Source: an uncultured Collinsella sp. (GTDB lineage Bacteria > Actinomycetota > Coriobacteriia > Coriobacteriales > Coriobacteriaceae). Taken from it: DNA of 7,752 nucleotides. Both the position numbers and the translations under genes were made by a program. Where the stretch lies: positions 1 to 7,752 of the forward strand of contig URJD01000081.1 of NCBI GenBank assembly GCA_900548075.1, read 5' to 3'. Below are positions 1-4,806 of this stretch, piece after piece (position 1 is the stretch's first letter; the number at the start of each line of letters is the position of its first letter). Below the pieces are notes generated by a model that did not search any database, was not told the DNA's origin, and was given only the letters and a program-made list of their open reading frames with translations.

Positions 1-269
1 TAGGAGTTGAGGCCGAGCACGCGCGCATCCTCGTGGATCATGGTACGGTTGCGGCCCGAGGTGGGAACCACCTGAATACCAGCGCGGGCAAGTGCCACGA
101 CGGCCTCGACGAGTTTGGTCGAGGGGTTGCCGTCGTTGTCGCGCAGCACGCACGAGCCGGGTGCGAGCATCGTGGCATCCAGGTCGGTAAAGACGTACTT
201 GACCTTGGCCAAGCGCTCGCGCATCTCGCCCGAAAGCTCGGCAACGGTCGGCAGGGTGTTGTGGGACAT
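1..269 (-). CDS. HAD-superfamily hydrolase (Cof-like phosphatase), N-terminal part, truncated by window edge
   Basis: The reading frame starts with ATG at 269 and runs open to the left edge, giving 89 complete codons; the C-terminus lies outside the window. Residues about 24-33 read YVFTDLDATM, the HAD motif I with two aspartates (nucleophile and acid/base) after a hydrophobic strand. Residues about 69-73 read PTSGR, the motif II region with the Ser/Thr that binds phosphate. The segment between them is short, as in Cof-type sugar-phosphate or flavin-phosphate phosphatases whose cap is inserted later. These enzymes are cytosolic and Mg2+-dependent; the substrate cannot be told from this fragment. 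The start is supported by GGAG six bases upstream of the ATG. The gene follows murE on the same strand after 107 bp with no clear terminator between them, so co-transcription is plausible. Motif I has Ala where Gly is usual (DxDGT). Confidence 0.8.
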   Translation of the reverse strand, partial: MSHNTLPTVAELSGEMRERLAKVKYVFTDLDATMLAPGSCVLRDNDGNPSTKLVEAVVALARAGIQVVPTSGRNRTMIHEDARVLGLNS

Positions 270-376
270 GGTTACTCCGTTTACGTAGAAGGGTTTGGAC
301 TTGGACGGCATGCTTTGCTTGAGGGAACACGCTTATGGCGACAGCGCACTCAGGGCGCCGCCGCCGTCATGGTTCA

Positions 377-1939
377 TTAGTCAAACTGGGTAACATCGAT
401 CAGGCGATTGGCCAACGAAAGGTCGCTCTCGATGGGCACGAACTCGTCGCCCACGTGCATGAGCTCCTCGTCACCCTTTGCCAACAGCAAGACAATGGTG
501 GGAGCATCGGGGTTGACGTACTCCTCGCGCGCCGCCTTGAACGCCGCATGCACAGCGGCTTCGCGATCGAGGATGATCTTGTTCGGGGTATCGTCGGGAA
601 CATGTTCGGCAAGCTCGCGACAGACCTTCATCGGGTCCTCGTGAGCCGGGTCCTCGTTGGCAAAAATCATCAGGTCGGAATATGGTGCGGCCTCGCGCGG
701 AAGCTGCTCGCGGCGCTCCTGTGCCTTGCCGCCAGCGGCGCCAAACACCGCAATGACCGGGCTGGTGGGAAACGCGCGCTTGACCGACGAGAAAAGCGAA
801 CGGAACGAAAGCTGGTTGTGCGCGTAGTCGACGACGCAAATCACGCGGCCGTCCTTCGACTCCACGACCTCCATACGGCCCGGCACACGCAGTTTGGAGA
901 GGCCCTTCTTGATAGCCTCGATACCGATGCCGATCTCGCGCGCAGCGGCGATAGCGACCAGCGCGTTTTCCACGTTAAAGTCACCCGCGATGCCCAGCAG
1001 GACCTTCTCCCCCGCCTCGGACTCGTCGGCACACAGGCCATGCAAGTTGAACTCGATGCTAAAGCCGACCATGCGTACGTCGCTCGCCCACAGGCTTGCC
1101 TCGGGATGCTCGACGCCAACGGTCACCAAGCGCTCGGCCGTCGACGCTGCCTCCAGCACACGGCCGACCTCTTCGGTGCCCAGATTCACCACGGCGGTCT
1201 TTGCCTGGTCAAAGATCCTGAGTTTGCTCTCAAAATAATCCTCAAACGTGGGGTGTTCGATCGGCGAGATGTGGTCGCGGCCGATGTTGAGGAAGCACGC
1301 CACGTCAAACGGCAGATCCTCGACGCGTTGGTACTTGAGCGCCTGGCTCGAAACCTCCATGACCATGGACTGGCGACCGGACGTGCGGCAGTTGGCGATA
1401 TGGCGCCAGACCTCGGGGGCCTCGGGCGTAGTATTGGTGCTCTCGTAGCACTCGATGCCATCGTCGGTACTCACCGAGCCGATCATGCCGCAGGACTCGC
1501 CCGCTGCCTTGATGATGGACTGAAGCATAAAAGCGGCCGTGGTCTTTCCCTTGGTACCGGTGATGCCCACGATCTTGACATCGTGGTCGGGACGGTCGTA
1601 GACCTCCGGCGGCAACAGGGCCATGGCCGTGCGAACGCTATCAACAACCAGCATCGCAGCACCGCTCTCCTGCACCAGCGGCTCCAGAGACTCGACCAGC
1701 GACTCCTCGCACACAAATGCGACGGCGCCCGCATCGAGCGCCATGCTCAAAAACGCGGGCTTAAAGGCAGCACCTTTGCAGAAGAACACGTCACCTGCCG
1801 AGACCGCGCGCGAATCAAACGAGCAGCCGGTCACGGCACGCTCGTCAACCTGCTCTGATGCGCGCAGCTCACCGCACACATCGAGAAGCTTGGCAAGCGT
1901 ATCGACCGTGGTCACGGTCGCGGAATCCGAATGGTGCAT
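377..1939 (-). CDS. murE: UDP-N-acetylmuramoyl-tripeptide synthetase MurE, L-lysine-type (Lys or Orn adding)
   Basis: A complete 520-residue Mur ligase. It attaches the third, diamino acid residue to UDP-MurNAc-L-Ala-D-Glu in the cytosol, using ATP. Visible landmarks are an N-terminal UDP-binding domain with SFDSRAV (about 40-46), the ATP P-loop GITGTKGKTT (125-134), TNTTPE (168-173), MEVSSQA (194-200), NIGRDH (218-223), the DYFESK lysine (Lys239) that is carbamylated in this family, RVPGRMEV (351-358) and DYAHN (371-375). The position of the DAP-recognition motif DNPR reads EDPA (429-432), so the arginine that binds meso-DAP is absent. As I recall the sequences, GTKGKTT, EVSSQA and PIEHPTFEDYF resemble the streptococcal L-lysine-adding enzyme more than DAP enzymes. 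The added residue is therefore probably L-Lys or L-Orn. The ATG has AAAGGTGA just upstream. The gene has its own probable promoter and is separated from asnB by a terminator. Confidence 0.93.
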   Translation of the reverse strand: MHHSDSATVTTVDTLAKLLDVCGELRASEQVDERAVTGCSFDSRAVSAGDVFFCKGAAFKPAFLSMALDAGAVAFVCEESLVESLEPLVQESGAAMLVVDSVRTAMALLPPEVYDRPDHDVKIVGITGTKGKTTAAFMLQSIIKAAGESCGMIGSVSTDDGIECYESTNTTPEAPEVWRHIANCRTSGRQSMVMEVSSQALKYQRVEDLPFDVACFLNIGRDHISPIEHPTFEDYFESKLRIFDQAKTAVVNLGTEEVGRVLEAASTAERLVTVGVEHPEASLWASDVRMVGFSIEFNLHGLCADESEAGEKVLLGIAGDFNVENALVAIAAAREIGIGIEAIKKGLSKLRVPGRMEVVESKDGRVICVVDYAHNQLSFRSLFSSVKRAFPTSPVIAVFGAAGGKAQERREQLPREAAPYSDLMIFANEDPAHEDPMKVCRELAEHVPDDTPNKIILDREAAVHAAFKAAREEYVNPDAPTIVLLLAKGDEELMHVGDEFVPIESDLSLANRLIDVTQFD

Positions 1940-1973
1940 CTTTCACCTTTCTCAGCCATTTGGCAGGGACGGT

Positions 1974-2002
1974 TTTATAGTAACTGAAACGCACCCACGC
2001 AA
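1974..2002 (-). promoter_or_regulatory. probable sigma-70 type promoter of murE
   Basis: On the minus strand TATAAA (1979-1974) matches the -10 consensus at five of six positions. Exactly 17 bases upstream lies TTGCGT (2002-1997), a weak -35 matching only the TTG. Transcription would begin about 30 bases before the murE ATG at 1939. The -35 overlaps the T-rich tail of the asnB terminator, so termination and initiation are packed together. It is predicted from sequence only. Confidence 0.5.
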
Positions 2003-2025
2003 AAACGGCTCCCGGAGGAGCCGTT
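2001..2025 (-). terminator. Rho-independent terminator of asnB
   Basis: AACGGCTCC (2004-2012) and GGAGCCGTT (2017-2025) form a perfect 9-bp stem. Read on the minus strand the loop is UCCG closed by C-G, a stable UNCG tetraloop, and the stem runs into a short T tract (TTTTT). It lies about 25 bp past the asnB stop codon. On the plus strand the stem is not followed by a T tract, so it acts on the minus strand. Confidence 0.85.
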
Positions 2026-2050
2026 ACGCGCAGGCGTTCGTAAGCCGAGG

Positions 2051-3931
2051 CTAGGCAGCCTGAACAGCGGGCTGGTCCTCGTCGATAAAGAAGCGCTTGT
2101 ACCACACCAGGAACACGAGCGGCGTATAGATCTTGCGCTGGAAATCGCCCTTGCCCGCAAAGTGCAGATCGAGCAGGTGCATGAGCTCGTCGGTATCGAA
2201 GAACTCGCTTGCCCACGGCGCGGTGAAGTACTCCTTGACGTAGTCGTACCACTTTTGCTCGCGCAGCCAGTAGACAATCGGCACCGGGAAGCCCACCTTG
2301 GGACGGGTGGCCCACTCATCGGGCAGCGACTTGTTGGCAGCGTGGCGGAGTACCTGTTTGTTGCCGTTCTCGTTGATGCGGTAGCGGTCGGGAATGTGCT
2401 CGGCGAACTCCATGACTTTGCGGTCCAGGAAGGGCACGCGCAGCTCCAGCGAGTGCGCCATGCACATCTTGTCGGCCTTGAGCAGAATGTCGCCCGGGAG
2501 CCACATGTTCATGTCCAGGTACTGCTTCTTGACCAGTTCGGGCTGACCCTTCACGCGCGCGTAGATGGGAGCGGCAAGCTCGAAGGCGCCGTCGCCGGTG
2601 TTGTACTCGGGCTTGAGCACGCCGTCGACCTCGCGCTCCGGCCATACCAGAGCCTGTCCCAGGAACGACTTCTCGGGGATCTCGGCACCCTTGACCAGGA
2701 AGTTATGGCCCTTGAAGTACGGCATATGCAGCGCCAGGTTACCGAGCGCGCGGCGAATGGGCAACGGCACCATCTTTTTGTATTTGCGCACCGGAACCGT
2801 GTCCTCGTAGTAGGCGTAGCCGCCAAAGAGCTCGTCGGCGCCTTCGCCCGAAAGCACGACGGTAACGTCCTTGCGCGCCATCTCGGCCAAGAACCACAGC
2901 GGCACAGACGACAGGTTGGACTGCGGCTCGTCCATGTGATACTGAATGTCCTCGAGTGCGCCAAAGAACTCGTCGGCGGTGATCATCTTGCGAACATTCT
3001 CGACGCCGAGCTTGTCGGATAGCTCCTTGGCGTAGTTAGTCTCGTTGAAATTCTTGTAATCGAAGCCCACCGAGAAGGTCTTATCGGGCATGAGACAAGC
3101 GGCAATATAGCTGGAGTCGACGCCGCCGGAGAGGAACGACGCGACCTTAACGTCGGCGATGCGATGGGCCTCGACGCTCTCGTGCACGACCTCGTCCAGC
3201 TCGTCGACGTACTCCTCGAACGGCTTCTCGACGGCAGAGTAATCGCAATCCCAATAGCGCTCGATGTTCATCTTGCCGGTCGGGATGTCTACGGTAAAGT
3301 AATGCGCCGGCGGCAGCTTGTAGACACCCTCGAAGAAGGTCTCCTCAGTCGCCGAATACTGCAGCGTCATGTACGGACGCAGGGCCTTTTTGTTGACCGC
3401 CTTGTGGAAGTGCGGGTAGTCCAGGAAGCTCTTGATCTCAGAACCAAAGAGCACGCCCGGAGCGCCGTCGCCCGCATCGGCCATGGGATAGTAGTAGAGC
3501 GGCTTGATGCCAAAGATATCGCGGGCGCCAAAAAGCTTGTTCTTCTTCTTGTCCCAGATGACGAAGGCGTACATACCGCGCAAGCGATCGAGTACCGCCT
3601 CGCCCCACTCCTCGTAGCCGTGCAGGAGGCTCTCGGTGTCGGCGCCGCAGTGGAACTTGTAGCCCTTGGCCTCGAGCTCGGAACGAAGCTCCTGGAAGTT
3701 GTAGATCTCGCCGTTGAAGACGATAACGACGCTGCCGTCCTCATTGGCCATGGGCTGAGCGCCGGCCTCGGTCAGGTCGAGGATCGACAAGCGGCGGAAG
3801 CCGAGGGCAACGCGGCCGTCGATAAACTGACCGCCCATGTCGGGACCGCGATGGACGATGCGGTCCATCATCTTGGTGAGCACCTCGGATTGGTTATCCG
3901 TCCCACCGACAAAACCGACAAAACCGCACAT
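2051..3931 (-). CDS. asnB: Glutamine-hydrolysing asparagine synthetase, AsnB family
   Basis: A complete 626-residue protein. It transfers ammonia from glutamine to an ATP-activated aspartate to make asparagine. The N-terminus MCGFVGF exposes Cys2, the catalytic nucleophile of class II glutamine amidotransferases. HRGPD (27-31), FNGEIYN (72-78) and GADTE (96-100) complete the glutaminase site. The synthetase domain has the PP-loop SGGVDS (268-273) that binds ATP, and SGEGADELFGGY (361-372). KADKM and LELRVPFLD follow in the C-terminal third. Length and motif order fit the Bacillus subtilis AsnB/LtsA branch (about 630-640 residues) better than E. coli AsnB (554). That branch also includes enzymes that amidate meso-DAP or D-Asp in peptidoglycan, so a cell-wall substrate is a possible alternative. 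The ATG is preceded by AGAGGGGA, a strong ribosome site. The gene appears monocistronic, ending at its own terminator. Confidence 0.93.
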   Translation of the reverse strand: MCGFVGFVGGTDNQSEVLTKMMDRIVHRGPDMGGQFIDGRVALGFRRLSILDLTEAGAQPMANEDGSVVIVFNGEIYNFQELRSELEAKGYKFHCGADTESLLHGYEEWGEAVLDRLRGMYAFVIWDKKKNKLFGARDIFGIKPLYYYPMADAGDGAPGVLFGSEIKSFLDYPHFHKAVNKKALRPYMTLQYSATEETFFEGVYKLPPAHYFTVDIPTGKMNIERYWDCDYSAVEKPFEEYVDELDEVVHESVEAHRIADVKVASFLSGGVDSSYIAACLMPDKTFSVGFDYKNFNETNYAKELSDKLGVENVRKMITADEFFGALEDIQYHMDEPQSNLSSVPLWFLAEMARKDVTVVLSGEGADELFGGYAYYEDTVPVRKYKKMVPLPIRRALGNLALHMPYFKGHNFLVKGAEIPEKSFLGQALVWPEREVDGVLKPEYNTGDGAFELAAPIYARVKGQPELVKKQYLDMNMWLPGDILLKADKMCMAHSLELRVPFLDRKVMEFAEHIPDRYRINENGNKQVLRHAANKSLPDEWATRPKVGFPVPIVYWLREQKWYDYVKEYFTAPWASEFFDTDELMHLLDLHFAGKGDFQRKIYTPLVFLVWYKRFFIDEDQPAVQAA

Positions 3932-3982
3932 ATACTATCCCCTCTGCTGTTGCTGGGCATCAAATCGAATCAGTAGCTTTTG

Positions 3983-3988
3983 AGTATA
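3983..3988 (-). promoter_or_regulatory. possible -10 element upstream of asnB
   Basis: TATACT on the minus strand lies about 52 bp before the asnB ATG and matches the -10 consensus at five of six positions. I find no convincing -35 at 16-18 bp, so this is a weak call. The 187 bp between asnB and the tRNA (3932-4118) hold the two divergent promoters and no other feature I can support. Confidence 0.3.
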
Positions 3989-4099
3989 CCCGAGGGCGTA
4001 AAGAGGGGCGGAATGTTCAGGCAATCTCAACTGAATCAGCTCCGCTGTGACACGCGACGGTTACCTTTAATGGATATGGGATGAATGAGGCGATTGTTT

Positions 4100-4108
4100 T
4101 GCTATACT
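4100..4108 (+). promoter_or_regulatory. extended -10 promoter of the tRNA-Val gene
   Basis: TGCTATACT (4100-4108) fits the extended -10 pattern TGnTATAAT with one mismatch in the hexamer. It ends 10 bases before the mature tRNA 5' end at 4119, the right distance for a start just upstream with a short 5' leader. There is no good -35, which an extended -10 can tolerate. Confidence 0.6.
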
Positions 4109-4118
4109 CTCTCCGCAC

Positions 4119-4194
4119 GGGCGATTGGCGCAACGGTTAGCGCAGGTGCTTTACACGCACAAGGCTGGGGGTTCGAATCCCTCATCGCCCACCA
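4119..4194 (+). tRNA. tRNA-Val, anticodon UAC
   Basis: A full cloverleaf can be drawn by hand. The acceptor stem GGGCGAT (4119-4125) pairs perfectly with ATCGCCC (4184-4190), followed by discriminator A and an encoded CCA (4192-4194). The D stem is GCGC/GCGC around loop AACGGTTA. The anticodon loop TTTACAC (4150-4156) places TAC at 4152-4154, reading GUA valine codons (and other GUN codons depending on modification). The anticodon stem GGTGC/GCACA has a G-A mismatch at its outermost pair. The T stem GGGGG/CCCTC has one G-U pair around TTCGAAT. The gene lies between divergently transcribed asnB and its own terminator, and it is the only plus-strand gene in the window. Confidence 0.95.
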
Positions 4195-4236
4195 CTGATT
4201 TGGAAACGGTCCTCGAAAGGGGACCGTTTTTGTTTG
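4177..4236 (+). repeat. direct repeat copy 1: tRNA-Val 3' end plus terminator
   Basis: This 60-bp segment is repeated at 4362-4421 with a constant offset of 185 bp and three mismatches by my count (57 of 60). An 18-bp block, ATCCCTCATCGCCCACCA, is identical. It covers the 3' side of the T arm, the 3' acceptor strand and CCA. After a 5-bp zone holding the mismatches, a 37-bp identical block carries the terminator. This copy belongs to the intact tRNA gene. Confidence 0.95.
4204..4236 (+). terminator. Rho-independent terminator of tRNA-Val
   Basis: AAACGGTCCTC (4204-4214) pairs with GGGGACCGTTT (4219-4229), giving an 11-bp stem with one G-U pair and a GAAA (GNRA) tetraloop. It is followed by T-rich sequence (five T then GTTTG). 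It begins ten bases after the tRNA CCA. Confidence 0.9.
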
Positions 4237-4361
4237 CGCCCATTTCATGGGATTCGAACCCGCAAGGGTGCGGAGCTGAGGAAACGCGAAGCGTTTTCCA
4301 GCGCAGCACGCGAGGAGCGAAGCGACGAAGCGAAAGCGGGCGGCGCCAGCCGCACGCGGAC
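4237..4361. other. GC-rich hairpin-rich spacer between the two tRNA 3'-end copies
   Basis: No gene is supported here. The stretch starts with a T-arm-like GGGATTCGAACCC (4249-4261), the reverse complement of the tRNA-Val T arm core. A small hairpin CCGCA/TGCGG with loop AGGG follows. Next is an 8-bp hairpin GGAAACGC/GCGTTTTCC with loop GAA and one bulged T (4280-4299). A run of GCGAAGC-like short motifs (about 4309-4340) comes next, then GCGGC/GCCGC (4340-4353). Short reading frames cross it on both strands, but they read through tRNA, terminator and hairpins and look spurious. Confidence 0.6.
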
Positions 4362-4421
4362 ATCCCTCATCGCCCACCATAGAATTGGAAACGGTCCTCG
4401 AAAGGGGACCGTTTTTGTTTG
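4362..4421 (+). repeat. direct repeat copy 2: orphan tRNA-Val 3' end plus terminator
   Basis: This is the second copy of the 60-bp segment at 4177-4236. The sequence before 4362 has no D arm, anticodon arm or 5' acceptor strand, so it is a 3' fragment and not a second tRNA gene. Duplicated tRNA 3' ends are the usual trace of integrases that use tRNA genes as attachment sites, but a tandem duplication followed by decay would leave a similar picture. No integrase is visible nearby. Confidence 0.9.
4389..4421 (+). terminator. orphan copy of the tRNA-Val terminator
   Basis: The hairpin is identical in sequence to the one at 4204-4236: 11-bp stem, GAAA tetraloop, T-rich tail. No gene reads into it other than leak-through from the tRNA, so it may serve as a backup terminator or simply be a relic. 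Confidence 0.8.
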
Positions 4422-4474
4422 GGCTAGTCGCAGAGGAATTCGAACCCGCAGGGTGCGCCCCGTTTCAAGGGCAG

Positions 4475-4500
4475 TGGTCAAAAAATGCCAAATATGAGTA
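4475..4500 (+). repeat. left terminal inverted repeat (26 bp)
   Basis: Exact reverse complement of 4666-4691. The symmetry stops abruptly on both sides: 4474 and 4692 do not pair, nor do 4501 and 4665. Confidence 0.95.
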
Positions 4501-4665
4501 CTGCTACCTTTTTGGTAACAGCATTTTCGAAGTTTCAGAGGGCAAATTTGACATCAAAGCAGCGGATAACGGTCCGGATGAGCATTTTTCTGCCAACGAA
4601 ACTGGACATATGTGGCCTAACTCGTCAAATTGTGTCTAATTTATATGCTACACATTTGGTGCCCA

Positions 4666-4691
4666 TACTCATATTTGGCATTTTTTGACCA
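4666..4691 (-). repeat. right terminal inverted repeat (26 bp)
   Basis: Exact reverse complement of 4475-4500. Immediately outside it lies a small separate hairpin, GAGGG/CCCTC with a 7-base loop (4692-4708). Confidence 0.95.
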
Positions 4692-4717
4692 GAGGGACTT
4701 TTGCCCTCGCAAATCGG

Positions 4718-4742
4718 CAACAAAACGGGCTCCGGATCGCCC
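4718..4742 (-). terminator. weak candidate terminator of the arg operon
   Basis: On the minus strand GGGC (4742-4739) and GCCC (4730-4727) form a 4-bp stem around an 8-base loop, followed by GTTTTGTTG. It lies 65 bp past the argD stop. The stem is short and the T tract interrupted, so the call is tentative. I see no better terminator between argD and the inverted-repeat element, whose own long hairpin could end transcription instead. Confidence 0.3.
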
Positions 4743-4806
4743 AATCGTGCCGTATGTGGCGCGCCAGCGATCTGGAACCCGGTCCAAATTGAGTTATTAC
4801 GCCGCG

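Larger units (their letters stand above)
4475..4691. mobile_element. 217-bp MITE-like element with 26-bp terminal inverted repeats
   Basis: The segment is bounded by a perfect 26-bp inverted repeat: 4475-4500, beginning TGGTCAAAAAATGCC, and 4666-4691, ending GGCATTTTTTGACCA. The interior is AT-rich: my hand count gives about 40% G+C for the whole segment, against about 60% in the flanking genes. Just inside the left repeat is a hairpin CTGCTACC/GGTAACAG with a TTTTT loop (4501-4521, one mismatch). An 8-bp palindrome ACATATGT sits at 4606-4613. There is no transposase and no credible coding sequence inside. I see no clear target-site duplication at the edges. A non-autonomous transposable element is the best reading; a long-stem structured RNA or bidirectional terminator is an alternative. 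Sequence differing this much in composition from its surroundings suggests a separate origin. Confidence 0.65.

Noticed and set aside
335..1858. A 507-codon plus-strand open frame opposite murE
   Set aside because: It is antisense to a complete MurE with all catalytic motifs. Its translation is rich in Arg, His, Leu and Ala without recognisable domains, as expected for the complement of a GC-rich gene.
2162..3976. Plus-strand frames of 286 and 270 codons opposite asnB
   Set aside because: They are mirror frames of a well-supported AsnB, with no motif of their own and no ribosome site I can see.
4362..4379. A second tRNA-Val gene
   Set aside because: Only the T-arm 3' side, the 3' acceptor strand and CCA are present. 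No 5' acceptor, D arm or anticodon arm can be found upstream.
4175..4470. CRISPR-like array from repeated segments
   Set aside because: There are only two copies, the repeat is tRNA tail plus terminator, and no regular spacers or cas genes are present.
4102..4497. Several short frames on both strands across the tRNA and its duplicated tail, with peptides such as MRDSNPQP and GDEGFEPPAL
   Set aside because: They are translations of tRNA antisense and terminator hairpins, a well-known kind of spurious protein prediction.
4549..4554. TTGACA, a perfect -35 hexamer inside the AT-rich element
   Set aside because: No -10-like hexamer lies 15-19 bp downstream on the plus strand, where the sequence is GC-rich (about ggtccgg), so it is not a supported promoter.
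4385..4688. Small plus-strand frames of 84 and 67 codons inside the inverted-repeat element
   Set aside because: They begin in the orphan terminator or inside the left inverted repeat, overlap each other in different frames, and show no domain or convincing ribosome site. A repeat-encoded peptide cannot be fully excluded.
4757..4766. TGGCGCGCCA perfect palindrome downstream of argD
   Set aside because: A 10-bp GC palindrome is expected occasionally in GC-rich DNA and has no further context suggesting an operator.
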